A stretch of DNA of 64,000 nt from Diphasiastrum complanatum (GCA_029204225.1 CM055098.1:24743367-24807366), one strand, 5' to 3'. Counted from the stretch's first letter, positions 10,414 through 21,450 are shown. The notes: generated by a model not told the origin, from the letters alone. Translations and numbers: made by a program.

Positions 10414-10681
10414 CCAAACCCTCTTTTGCCACTTGGCTTTCCCACCAAAATGCTAACCCTACCAATTTTGGGTCTAGATTCAATGTACCCAACTTATTCA
10501 AATTGAATCTACTCAAACTCGCATTCTATCTTTCCCACACTTTCAAAAAGTGTTTATTCAAATGAAATCTAGACTAATGAACTTTGAAAAGTCAACCTCT
10601 AAGTCTAAAACAAGTTTTGGCCTCAATATGCCAAATATGGAAATATTGCAAAATGTGATGAAACTAGTTGAATCTTTCACA
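10414..10681 (-). mobile_element. 5' LTR remnant of element B (U3 only)
   Basis: The 268 bases match positions 5484-5752 of the 3' LTR. The part equivalent to 5103-5483, holding the TATA box, R and U5, is absent together with the PBS. The break occurs at the short shared word CCAAACCCT, consistent with a microhomology deletion after insertion. The outer end keeps the CTTTCACA terminus and the CAAAG target duplication. Confidence 0.88.
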
Positions 10682-10686
10682 CAAAG

Positions 10687-10845
10687 GTCTCATCATAGTC
10701 AATTCCATACTCTTGTGCATAACCCTTTTGTCACTAACCTTCTCTTGTACTTGTTGATTGATCCATCTTGGTTTGTCTTCACATTGCAGACCCACTTGAA
10801 TCCAATACCTTTCTTGTCTTTTGGAAGTTCTATGAAATATTTGAG
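10687..10845 (-). pseudogene. Element A: N-terminal reverse transcriptase fragment
   Basis: On the minus strand the codons spell the start of copia RT: LPKDKKGIGFKWV, then VKTNQDGSINKYK, a run equivalent to RLVTKG, and DYDETF just before the B insertion. It continues at 5097 (APV...), proving that both pieces were one gene. Small shifts occur near the lysine-rich stretch. Upstream it abuts an LTR fragment rather than integrase, so element A had already lost gag, protease and integrase. Confidence 0.85.
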
Positions 10846-11125
10846 ATCCATTAAGATGTAAACGTACAAAATGATCTTGGCTTAGAAAGATAACAATTCA
10901 CCAATCTTGCCAATGTAAAAAAATCAACATCTACACTAAGTATGAGATGCAAAATCCAATAGATATTGATCAAACATGAACCAAAACATAAAAATAAGTT
11001 GTTATCCATACAAAACCAATAAGCTACTATATTTCGCATGTGTGGATCTGAAAATAGCAATTAATGAACATTCTACACATAAAACTGCAAGATATCACAA
11101 GTACAGTGCACCAAACTGATCGTTC
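10846..11125 (-). mobile_element. R-U5 fragment of the same copia LTR family
   Basis: This segment aligns with the R-U5 half (5103-5390) of the LTR of B, including the stretches around CCATACAAAACCA, CATGTGTGGATC and CATTCTACACATA. It is joined directly to the RT start of element A. The join implies a large deletion between a 5' LTR and RT. No U3 or PBS remains. Confidence 0.65.
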
Positions 11126-11559
11126 CTAAAAAACAAAGAGGGTTTTGTATTAGTAAAAATGCTTACATCAAAATTTTGTTTGACATTGCCGACATTTTTA
11201 TATCTGGGCCAATTTTAAGGCCGTAAACGTTTCGACTAGCCACATTTAGGTGACCTGGGATCTATTTCTACATGGACCGACATTTTTCTTCGGTCTTACA
11301 AAAAATTAGTCTATGTCAAATATTTCCAATGGTTCTTAGGACCGTTTATAAAGATCTACCATCTATTGATAATTAATGTGTCTAGCCACTTTAAGGGCAA
11401 GCTGGGACCCCTCTTGGTCCACTTTTTGCATCAACTTTTGTAGAATTTGTAGTAGTTTGGTGCTCGTCAAATACTCTACAACCGCTTTGTAGTAGTTTGG
11501 TCCAATTTTTGCCATCAAAAATTTGGCTAAGAGTTCAGTTTAGGTGGAGATCTTACCAG
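11126..11559. other. Unassigned spacer
   Basis: No coding frame, LTR terminus or repeat is recognised. The only visible structure is a short internal similarity around TTGTAGTAGTTTGGT (about 11446 and 11485). Confidence 0.4.
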
Positions 11560-12470
11560 CTATGGTCATGACTAGAGCTCAACAGAGAGCAGCTAGCCGA
11601 AAAATGGATAGACGACTTGATGACCACTTGCCATACCTAGTGAGAACTCCACTCGCTTAGTCTATCCTAGTCCTACTAAGCAAATCAAACTCTGACATCA
11701 GTTCCAGAAACAACTACAAGAAGCTGATAATGAGACTCACCTAACTCCACGACCCGTATGATCCACTCCGGAAGACTCTGTGATAAAAGACATTGAAGTA
11801 TGGGGTGACCTACTATAGGCCAATGTTAGTTTGCCTTTCCGTGTATTGTGGAAATACACTGGAAAATGGAGACAAGAGTTAGGCACCATGGACAAGACTC
11901 AAGACTTAGCTCCTGAATGTTTTGAAGTCACCTGACACCTCACAAACCCATTCAGTGAACAAGCAAACATTAAGCTTTCAACCACCCACGCAAACTCACG
12001 AGTAGTATATGTTATACTGGATGGGGGGTCTTGAGTCAATATCATATCCACATCACTAATGAGAGAATGGGGACTATGAGATCGCTTCAATAGGCCAAAT
12101 TGTCAACTTTGAATGACCAATCAAAGTGTTGTTCGACCACTAGGTGTGATACCAAGTGTATAAGGCAAAATCGTCGGGTAGAAATTTACACTTGATCTGG
12201 TTGTTTTGGACATTCAACAATAATGCCTACTCTTACAAACTCTTGCTCGATCACCCTTGGCTTTCTAATGCCCATGTAGTACAAGACTGTAATAAAGGAT
12301 GAGTCACATTTAGTAATCGAGACCAATCGGTGACCATCGATTTCGTTGGAAAGATCAAGCCCACACGTGTGGTAGATGATGGATCTTCCACTATTGAATT
12401 CCTATTGGAACCATACCATGAAACTCAAGAAATGGGGCACTACACGTAGCCTACTGATATAATCAACTAG
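11560..12470 (+). pseudogene. Ty3/gypsy gag-protease remnant
   Basis: Across several frames with stops, the plus strand encodes retropepsin features. One is a VYVILDGGS-like active site near 12005-12035 followed by VNIISTSLMREWGL. Another is a KLLLDHPWLSNAHVVQDC segment near 12235-12290, the plant gypsy equivalent of LLGRPWLR..AVHDW. The catalytic Asp is readable but the frame is stopped right after DGGS. The upstream 400 bases are probably the end of gag, but no zinc knuckle is clear. Neighbouring RT is absent. Confidence 0.65.
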
Positions 12471-12729
12471 AGTCATAGTTTAGCAATGATTGATTGTGTC
12501 AACGCAGAATATTGTGCCTTAAATACTAGTAGTTCAGATAACAAAGAAGGGCCAGGTGAATCCTCAATCACTTTGGATACCCCCATATATAATGTCCGAC
12601 TTATTGAAATTCTCAGGATGGGTGTGAAGAATTGCCAAAAATTGGCATTTCTAGCTTGATCAAAGACCATGTAGAACATTGTAAATATTGTGTATAATTG
12701 GGTTTCACACATGTAAGGCCAATATGCCA
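12471..12729. other. Unassigned spacer before LTR
   Basis: A minus-strand open stretch of 89 codons exists, but it has no recognisable motif and looks incidental. It may be the downstream continuation of the gypsy remnant. Confidence 0.3.
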
Positions 12730-13317
12730 TGTGACAACCCACTCCTAATGTAGGTTAGGTCAAGTCAAGAGAGTTGGTCATGTCTATTTGGTGGTCATCC
12801 CTACTTTATAAGACCTACACCTAAGTTAAGGTGAAAATTTGACCAACTAGCTACCTACCAAGCATAACTCTAGGATCTAGGCTAGGGTTTCATTTTAGGA
12901 CAAGAAGGGTGAGTTAACTTCCTTATTACATGATGGAAATCCACCTAACTTCAAGAAGGAAGTCGAATTTGCAATGTATTCCAAGCTCCCATAGTGAGAA
13001 GATAGAAAAGTTTTGGAGCTCATTGACAATATCAAGCTAGTTCACTATGTACATTGAGTTTTTGTGATCCAAATGAAACCAAATCAATTTCTACTTGTTT
13101 CTCAGGTTGAAGGCCATACAACAGCCTGTATTACACACGTGTGGGCTTGGATTTCAATGTTGGTCAATGCTTTTGATTGTTAATGCTTGTTGTTTGTCAA
13201 ATTGCCAATCTAGATCAACTTTCTTTGTGTCTAGTTTTTTGATAGATTGTTAAGCAAGCATCCAATCATTATTGTGGATATTTTGTACATCCATTTATGG
13301 TCCATAGTACTTTCACA
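12730..13317 (+). mobile_element. Copia 5' LTR
   Basis: The sequence starts TGTGACAACCC and ends TTTCACA directly before a PBS, giving a 588-bp LTR. The right end is firm because of the PBS. The left end is chosen because TGTG pairs with the terminal CACA. It does not align with the 5103-type LTR, so it represents a second copia family. Confidence 0.6.
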
Positions 13318-13330
13318 TGGTATCAGAGCC
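13318..13330 (+). other. Primer binding site (initiator tRNA-Met)
   Basis: TGGTATCAGAGCC follows the LTR without a gap. It is the classical copia primer site complementary to the 3' end of initiator tRNA-Met. Confidence 0.85.
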
Positions 13331-13778
13331 AAGTACAAGAGCATAAGCCATTGATCTAATGCAAATCCATTTTTAGCAAGTTTTGGTTCTAAAAACTAGT
13401 ATTGAGAGGGCAAGCTAGAATCTTGATTTTGGTGAGGAGATTTGATCCCAAACTTGGTAGGGGTCCAAATCCGTAATATCCACATGCGTGGGCACCTCTG
13501 AACCTGCATTTAATGCATGGTATTGATTTGATCCAAAGAAATTTAATTTGTGAGCTTTTGATGTAATTTCTGGTGGAAATCTTTGGATAAGCTACCAAGA
13601 TTGAGTGCCATTGATTAGATTTGACTTGGGGTCATGATATCTAATTAATCTAGGCTGAAATCAGGTCCTCTAAACCTATTTTACAGGTCTTGAAAGTACA
13701 ACAAAAAGTGTGAAAGAGATTAAGTCATTTTTTTGTCCAAATATAGCCAAAATTGGCAAGATTTGATTGTAAGTAGAT

Positions 13779-14100
13779 TTCACATCATCTTATCTTCATT
13801 CCAACTTTGTGAGGGAGTGCTAGAACTGAGATTATAAGTCCATTTGTTGGATTAGAAATATAATTTGAGTGAAAAACTACAAGAGAGAGACCTTAGTGAG
13901 TTTCTAGAGACAATCAAATCCATTTCTTGGCAAGTGTTTGAAAGTACTTTTCACTTCATCTTATCTTCATTCCAGCTTTGTGAGGGAGTGATAGAATTGT
14001 GATTATATGTCCATTTGTTGGATTAGAGATCAAATTTGAGTGAAACACTGCAAGTGTGAGACCTTTGTGAGTTTCAAGTCAATCAAATCTATTTCTTGTT
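13779..14100 (+). repeat. Tandem duplication in copia leader
   Basis: Two units of about 150-170 bases start at 13779 and 13950. Both contain CATCTTATCTTCATTCCA, TTTGTGAGGGAGTG, CCATTTGTTGGATTAGA and end near CAATCAAATC(C/T)ATTTC. The duplication lies in the untranslated leader between PBS and gag. Confidence 0.85.
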
Positions 14101-14119
14101 TGTAGAAGTCACTAGTAAG

Positions 14120-14457
14120 ATGGGATCTACTGGGGCATACCTTCTAGAAACTAGTGAGAGATTGAATTCTACAAATTAAGCTATTTTGAAGGTTAGGATG
14201 GAGTCGCTCTTGGTACTCCAAGACCTTTATGAGTTCTTGATTGAAGATGAAGATGAACCTCTAGGTGCACAAGAGCTAGCTAGATACAAGAAGAGATCTA
14301 CGCTTGCACTTCATTGTGTGAAGATGAATGTGAGCAATGATTTGTTCAGAGAAGTATTAGCATGTACTAGTGCTAAAGAGGCTTGGGAGTCTTTAAGATC
14401 AATCTACGAATCTAGTAACACTTCAAGAGTACTCATGCTTAGAAATCAGACTTTGTA
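14120..14457 (+). pseudogene. Copia Gag N-terminal fragment
   Basis: From the ATG at 14120 the frame reads a UBN2-type Gag start. It has a TAA where NYxxWKVRMESLL is expected (near 14177), then an open stretch with DLYEFLIEDEDEP, LHCVKMNVSND and IYESSNTSRVLMLRNQ, and a stop at 14456. Sequence homology ends there and a CT microsatellite begins, so the rest of the element is missing. The final 20 residues resemble the isolated fragment at 26321-26400. Confidence 0.85.
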
Positions 14458-14466
14458 AAGTTGCTC

Positions 14467-14470
<4 letters not shown>

Positions 14471-14508
<38 letters not shown>
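14471..14508 (+). repeat. (TC)19 microsatellite
   Basis: An uninterrupted run of 19 TC dinucleotides, followed by a few imperfect ones to about 14530. It marks the break of the gag fragment. Confidence 0.98.
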
Positions 14509-14511
<3 letters not shown>

Positions 14512-14784
14512 TTTCTCTCTCTCTGTCTCTCATGCGCACGAGTGCAAACACCAAACAACTAGAGGTAACATCTCAGGATGCGATTGAATTATTTCCTCTC
14601 CGAGCAAGAGAAAAATTCAGAGAAGGGATTGCTAGATTCTGACACCAATGGCTCATTAGTGATGAAGTACAATTACCCGATGAGTCCTCAGACTAAAGCT
14701 TGCAATCACTTCTATCAGGCATGTTGTATGTTCAAATAAAATTTTGAACTATCAAAAATTGAAGCAGAATCTCTATTCAATCTC

Positions 14785-15030
14785 GACCTACCCTCCTCAG
14801 GTGAGTATTGGGAATTTTCGGGGTAGCGACTGCATCACAGTGTTACATATGTTAAGAAATGTGATCATGATCTTCACGTATTGAATTGTTAATGGTAACA
14901 ACAATCGTAGGTTGTAGGTAATCATAAACACTGATAGACCTTCACTCCAAGTATCTAAGTAATGGACTTGGCTTGGAATAGTCGTCATCGCTTGACCTAC
15001 CCTCCTTCAGTGAGTATTGGGAATTTTCAG
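14785..15030 (+). repeat. Pair of 37-base direct repeats, 208 bases apart
   Basis: GACCTACCCTCCT(C/T)AG followed by TGAGTATTGGGAATTTTC occurs at about 14785 and 14993 with about three differences. The sequence between them is unrelated. No coding content is recognised in 14530-15400. Confidence 0.8.
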
Positions 15031-15400
15031 GTCTACTAATTATCTTGACGTACTGGCTCAAGCGTGACACAAGTCAACCCTAGATTCAAATGCTCTAGCT
15101 TAGAATTTTTTTAACACCACCTTCTTTGTAGTTTTGGTTATTGAAAATGGATTTGAGAAAACTGTTGCTGTTAGAACTGCTCCTGAACTAGTGTGAGTTG
15201 ATTTAGTCTTATCAATGTCCTTTGATTGAATAAATTCTACACATGTTAAAAATATTTATTTGTTGCTTTTGCAGGATTTTCTACAATTGATATAATATTA
15301 GAGCAAAAAATAATATTTCAAAAATCAAGAGGTGATCCTCATCATTTCAATGTCATATTCAAAATTCAACTAATAAATATAATAGATAGTTGAACTTAAA

Positions 15401-17578
15401 ATGAATAGAAGAAATAGACGAGCCTTTGCTAGACGTCGAACCCAAATAAAATGCAAAAATAAATCTTGACCCTATTCAAACACATGGTTTGAAATAACTA
15501 CATTGGAATCTCAGTGGATTGCCTTATGTAAGAAAATAGTCACTAATATGGAATGTTGCTCATTATGTGGAGCATCCACATTTCAACCAACTAACAAAAA
15601 TATGTTTGTCTCAAAAGACATAAATGAAATACCCTTGTATTCCATTGCTAATACTATATTGTCTGAATACACAACTGACCAAGAAAATTCAAACCGGTGG
15701 TTTGTTTGCATGATGTGCAAAAAAAAAAATTATCGAATAAAGTACTTAGTATTCCTATCTCCCAGTTACACAAGGTCAATCTTGCAACTTCATCCCATTG
15801 AGCTACAAACTTTATCTTTAATTGATGTATCGATTGAAACAACATGTAGAGCGACAAGCTATTTACAAGGAACAATTGGAAAACGATCAATATTCGAAAA
15901 TCCTATAGTTTGTTTTGATATTAACCTACAAAAATCTAGAGACACTATAGAAACAACAAATATTATAAAAATGTTACTCAACCACAATCTTTTAAACAAT
16001 CTGATCATACAAAAGATCCTTACTTTGTATGAAACAAAACTAGGTCAAAATGGCTTGTGTTTGGTATCTGCCAACACAATGAAAGATTTTCTTGAAAAAG
16101 ATCGACTTGAATTAACTTTTGAAACAATGCAAAAAGATCCAATGATTCACAACTATGTTATTTTGGAAGACATCACACAACCAACATCTAGCCAAAAACA
16201 CTCAAAAATTAACATCTACAAATACTCGAACCTCCAATTACGTAGCAAAGGATATCTACATGAACGCTCAATACAATTTACAACCAATATCGAAGGATTA
16301 CCAATAAACCAAAACAACGACAAAACAATTACTTTGGAATCAACGTTGTTTCCTTATCTTATTTCCATTTGGCCATGGCTTTTATGATGGTGAAATGAAT
16401 TTCTTGGAATACATTAAGATGAGAGTTAGCTCATTTTTTTTTTCAATTTTCATATTGTACCCTCCATATCTATTGATTATGTACCAAATTAGACAAGTGA
16501 TTCTCTTGTCCTCCAACACACAATCTGTAGTTCTAGAAAAAGACATCATTGAATACATGTCAAAAAATCAAAGAGCAAATGAGCAAGACATCTTCAAACA
16601 TGTCTTAAAATATAGTCTTGGACCAAACATACCTGGAACTCCATCTTGGCATCGACAAAACTTCAACGATTTACTATCCATGGTGGAATGTTGGGGACTG
16701 CCACATTTTTTCCTAACCTTGACATCTGATGAAACAACTGATACGCGATGGAATGAAATCCAACACATTGAAAACTTGGTCAAGAAATTTAACAATGAAT
16801 ATGATTATAGAAATTGTCCAGTAGAATGTTCAATGATGTTTGTGGCAAGGTTAGACCAATTCATTAAAAAACTATTTACTATCATCCAAACCACTTCTTG
16901 GAAATGTCCAACATTTTGAGTTTCAAAATCGAGGCTCTGTACATGCACATATTATTCTTTGGATAAATGAAAATGAAGTAGATCAAATAGTTAATGAGAT
17001 AGAAGCAATGTATACCAGCTATATTTGATAAAACTTCAAGAAAATTCATAGAACCGGTTGAGACTCATACAAAAGAACTCTATCAGCTTGTGCAATGAAA
17101 ACAAATACATTATTGTAGAAAGTCATGCACTTTATATTTATCAAAAAACAAAAAAAGTAGGTTGCAAGTATGGATTTCCATATTCTTCTTCAACAATATA
17201 TGAAACACTAATCCAGATAATCAAAGATGGACATACTATTGTCCATGATATGAAGATAGGAATGTTGTTCCATATCACTCAAGCATTCTACTTTTGTCGA
17301 AAGCGCACATGAATTTACAGATAATCACAAACACAAATTGGTCATACTATCTTCTAAAATATGCGATGAAATCTGAACCAATGGGTCATATGAATCTCGA
17401 TACAGAAGATGCAAAATGTATTGGCCTAGATAATGTTGATCCCAATATGTTGAAAGTAATTACAACATCAATACTCACAAAACTGGTATCTCTATCCGAA
17501 GTAGCATTTTGTTGTCTTCAAATACCCATTGTAAAAAGGAGTGAATCAGTTCATTACATAGACTCATCACCTCCTTAG
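15401..17578 (+). pseudogene. Helitron replication initiator (Rep/HUH endonuclease), frameshifted
   Basis: The start is the ATG at 15401 with an Arg-rich N-terminus; a TGA lies in frame at 15467. Domains in order: two CxxC pairs (CSLC near residue 50, CMMC near 105) as in DUF6570; then the Helitron N-like region (LFPYL, then NFLEYIKMR after a shift near 16365; WHRQNFNDLLSM and GLPHFFLTLTSDE). The HUH motif RGSVHAHIILW at about 16928-16960 comes after a shift near 16890, followed by a CKYGFPYSS region. Finally YLLKYAMK at about 17348-17371 (the YxxKYxxK two-tyrosine motif) is read after a shift near 17290, ending in LQIPIV and YIDSSPP. HUH histidines and both tyrosines are present. The AMK and EPMGHMNLD wording looks less like typical angiosperm Helitrons. 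Confidence 0.88.
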
Positions 17579-17594
17579 CTACAAAAAAAGATGG

Positions 17595-18712
17595 TTGGTT
17601 ACAGCAATATTGTACTATTACACCCCATTGATATTTACGTATCATGACAAACAACCTTGGAAGACCTCACGTTCTATGAATATTGGAAAAAGTACACTGT
17701 TAAAAAATTTTCGACATGCAAAACCAAACCTGACAATATTGACCAACTTGGAAATTCGGTATTTAAAATTGATCGACTAGTACGATTTACAAATTTTCAT
17801 CCAACACATCAAATAGAAGGTTTTTTCTTGAATATCCTTTTAAAAAAAAATCACTTTTGAAATGAAAAAGAAATTATAAATGAAACCAACACTCAACGAT
17901 CATATTTTGTTGAATGTGTCTTGAGAAACATTATCAATTCTGAAGAAGATGTTGAAAATTATATAGCTGAATATACAAATAGACAATTAATTGATCATGA
18001 ACAAAGACAACAAATTGTAAACATATTGCTCAAAGAAAAACACTTGAAGGTGAAATATTGACAAATGATGAAGATCGCATGAAACCTTTAGTTTTGGATT
18101 CTGATATCATTCGAACTACAATTGGAGCATGAATTTGAACATTTAAAAATATCTAACTTGACACAAGAACAAACACATGTCTATAACATGTTGAAAATAC
18201 AAACATCCGTAATTTTCATCATTTCAGGAACTCCTGGTAGCGGAAAAACAATGTTTATAAAATATCTAGGATACAAATTTTGTTGCATGAATAGAAATGC
18301 AGTATCAAAAGCATGGGGAGAAGATCACATCACTCAATACATGGTCAATATAAAATTTTCAAAATGCTTTTAAATTTTCATATATATTTAGATCCAAACA
18401 TAAGACTAACATTATGATTTTGACATATGCAGCACATACTAAGAGATCATACAACATTTTTTGCAAATACATATGGAAGCTTGAGTGTATGGTCATCACA
18501 AGGGATGGAGAAGTCACACTGGCAAGCACGAGCAGCATTTCATAGAAATACACAACATGGAGGAACCAATGAAAAATGAAACGACATTTGTCAATTGTTT
18601 CAGTGGTTCTACCACAGAGTTCAGATTTGACATATATCAAAGTCCACACAATACAAGTAGTTTAGAAAAGCATGCAAGTTCATATAGGAAGAGAAAGTTA
18701 GATGATTGTTGA
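17595..18712 (+). pseudogene. Helitron helicase N-terminal fragment (Pif1-like, truncated)
   Basis: After several stops, a clean frame at 18122-18373 reads LTQEQTHVYNML followed by the Walker A loop ISGTPGSGKTMFIKYL, the arrangement of motif I in the SF1B helicase of Helitrons. Motif II (DExx) and motifs III-VI are not found. The stretch to 18712 only weakly continues. The Helitron 3' terminus (CTRR with hairpin) was not located, so the element is broken or interrupted after motif I. Confidence 0.75.
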
Positions 18713-18815
18713 GTAGAAGATCATCATTGTCATCAAATCATGACATGTTCAGAATTGCTTTGCAAATTCATTGAACAAGAGAGGAGAAATACTCAATGTA
18801 AATGTATTGATTGTA

Positions 18816-20071
18816 TTATACCACAATACAAAGTGTCAAGTATTCATCATCTATGGCAGTATTGTCATGAAGAAATTCTCTGCTAGCATATGCATCTAAT
18901 AGATGTGCATTATCCTTATTTCCACTAAGCTCAATATAAGTGGAATACAATGAATAATGGGAGCTCCTTAAAGGAACATTCCCATCAGTAAAGCCTAAAA
19001 TGTTCAAAACATAAGATCTTTTGACAAAAATGATCTTATTTGTCTTAACAAATTTATGTCCTCCTAGGTAAAATGATAAAGCTTTAACTGCCATTATAAG
19101 ACTCTCCCAGACTGGGCTCAGCTTGGAATGAGCAATACAGATCTCATTCTTTAGAAAATGCCTAAGATAGTGGCCTAGTCCGTTGCCCCTCTGAAACGAG
19201 GATGCGTGTTGTTTGAAACCACCTCGTCTCACAGCAAAATCATCTATTATGAAAGCATCCCGCAATTGGAAATATGTTAGCAAAAACACATTCACATTCA
19301 TCATCATCAGCAGCAACCAGATCAGGATGATCAATATAATGACCATGTACTGAAGTGGAATCATCAGTGAAATGCATTAATGATGGACGAGGGAAGCCCA
19401 TCTGGGATTGAAATGTCGTGAATTCTTCATTGGATGGTCTGCCTTGCCCATCCTCAACTATATTTGATAAAGTCTTAGTCAAGCATTCTTCACCAGTCAT
19501 AAGTCCCTCCTCATCATCAAAATCAATACCAACAACAAGGTCATCTGTTTCAAAATCTACAAAGTCGGAGAATTCAAAAATTTTGTCGGATAATAAACAT
19601 AGAACCTCGTCTTCACGATAGTCAAAAAATTTACAAAAATCAGCAGTAAAATATACATTGTCATTAATATAATATACAGACAAATTGAAAAGACATTTCG
19701 ACTCTATAGGGTTGGATTCATCATCAGATGTATTTTGGCCAATAAAAGAATCCTGGAGAACATCAATATTTACATCAATAAAGTCACTTTTCTTATCAGG
19801 AGTGTCGATAAGAAAGTGACTGATATCCTTAATAGCTGACTGAACAGAGGATGATGCAAAAGGAGGGTCAACAACAGAAACTTCCTCATCATCTGGGATA
19901 TGAACTAACTAAGAAAGGTACAAAACCACTATGATATTCAACCAATCGACATTTCTTGTTGCAATACAGACACATGGAACTGCTTTTGAAAAGATCAAAC
20001 AATTTGGTGAACATTCTATCCAATCTATGTCTGAAACCTGGGAAGAAATGAACAAGATCAGTATAATGCAT
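18816..20071 (-). pseudogene. Unidentified minus-strand coding-like block (acidic protein)
   Basis: Successive frames on the minus strand suggest one gene of about 400 codons. The N-terminal part at 20071-19889 contains CLYCNKKC. A long acidic stretch follows (19683-19240 and just upstream) with many Asp/Glu runs such as DFDDEEG and AADDDEC. After a frame change near 19260, a more globular part at 19240-18816 contains LGHYLRHFLKNE and YSLYSTYIELSG. I do not recognise the family. The strand is opposite to the Helitron. It may be a captured host gene fragment; an intron could explain the frame change. Confidence 0.4.
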
Positions 20072-20267
20072 GTAATGGAGTGGACCTATGGATAAAATAG
20101 GCTTACTAAGTATATCTCTGAATCTAACATAATGTTCATAAAATACATCAAAATTTGGTTGTGTAGTCTTGAAAACATGTAGATATGACTTGAATAGGCT
20201 GTGGAAGTAGTCTAGGTTTTAAGTAATCCCAAATTCACTAAGAAATGAACTCAAGCTTGAATCTCGT

Positions 20268-20930
20268 GAGGATCGCACTTGTGTGTGAGGGAGAACTGAA
20301 ACAAAACTAACATGAATATCACACTTGTGCGCAAGGGAGAACTGAAACAAAATGAACTATCAAGATATGTACGAAAGGCATATACCGAATATCGCACTTG
20401 TGCATAAGTAGGTATCGTTGCAAGCAAACGGACAACAATGCGTGCACACAAGAGCGATATGCCATGAATTTTGAGAACAAAAAAGGTAAAAAATTAATCG
20501 GTTTTTGTGCCATTTATACTAAATTTTTGCACGTGTGGTCAACGGACAAAGGACATGTGTCTACTTTCAATTGGACTACAGGCACTGGCACATGTGAGCA
20601 CCTGGACACATGTCACGTGTTCATTCATTTGTTCAACAACACGTGTCACTCTCGCATTTGCTCGTACAAATCCCACACGTGTAATGTGATAGGTTGACAT
20701 GTGTCGCTCTCGCATTTGTCCGTACAACTCCCACACGTGTGATTAGACGTTCTTTCGCATGTGCGAATTGCAATATAAAATCACAAACTTCGATGATTTT
20801 TTCACTTTTTTTTTCGCTCTGCATATCACACTTGTGTGCGTCCTTCACAATCGATATTCCTCCTACTGCCTTCCATGCGCACAGGTCCGATACATCTGCC
20901 TATGTGTCTCCCCGTATCGCACTTGTGCGC
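20268..20930. repeat. Cluster of CACTTGTGCG/CACGTGTG palindromic words
   Basis: The word TATCRCACTTGTGYG or a close variant appears about five times (near 20270, 20316, 20393, 20826, 20913), and CACACGTGTG-like words occur repeatedly. A tandem pair of 43 bases (CTCTCGCATTTG core, ending CACACGTGT) sits at 20640-20682 and 20698-20740 with a 58-base period. No gene is recognised from 20072 to about 21440. Confidence 0.7.
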
Positions 20931-21450
20931 CTTTCTTTAAAACTAATCGCTCTCTCTTATATTCGACTCGCATAGGTCCGATATACCGTACATTCTGTTT
21001 GTACATATTGGTCCTCTGTGAGGTCTTTATCATCCCTCCCTGATCATCCTAACCGTCACGCACAAGTCCACTATCCCATAGTACACGTCCATGGATAGGA
21101 GAAAGTAGACAAGGAGGGACTTCTTCTCTCCTGGCTCATTTTTAGCCCCTGCGGTTGCCATTACACCACCCGCTAGACCTAGAATGCGCAACCGCAGCAG
21201 GTGGCTCTCTGAGATACGCAAATATCAGAGATCAACAACTTTGTTGATCCCAAGAGCTCCATTCTACCATGTTTCTGAAACATAACAAGAAGTGATCTTG
21301 GACAGCTAGTTAGATTCACACTCAATGCTTTTCAGTGCCTTCAGGAGGCTGCTGAAGATTACATTAGCTTTTTTTTTGGAGGATTCTTTTTTGCTTGTTA
21401 TCCATTCCAAGAGAGTCACCATAATGCCCAAGGATTTTCAGTAGCTCTTG

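Larger units (their letters stand above)
5103..10681 (-). mobile_element. Element B: RT-less copia retrotransposon nested in element A
   Basis: Both ends carry TGTGAAAG/CTTTCACA, and the 5-bp target duplication CAAAG sits at 5098-5102 and 10682-10686, inside the RT gene of element A. The order on the minus strand is 5' LTR remnant, leader, gag, protease, integrase, a novel open frame where RT should be, RNase H, polypurine tract and 3' LTR. By eye the retained LTR parts differ at about five positions over roughly 255 bases, suggesting a fairly young insertion. It cannot be autonomous: there is no RT, gag has a stop, there are two frameshifts in pol, and the PBS and 5' R-U5 are gone. Confidence 0.93.

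Noticed and set aside
13318-13330. tRNA-like sequence
   Set aside because: TGGTATCAGAGC here and its variants elsewhere are primer binding sites complementary to tRNA-Met, each next to an LTR end. No cloverleaf is present.
15401-18712. Intact, active Helitron
   Set aside because: An early TGA, at least three frameshifts in Rep and the absence of helicase motifs II-VI rule out activity.
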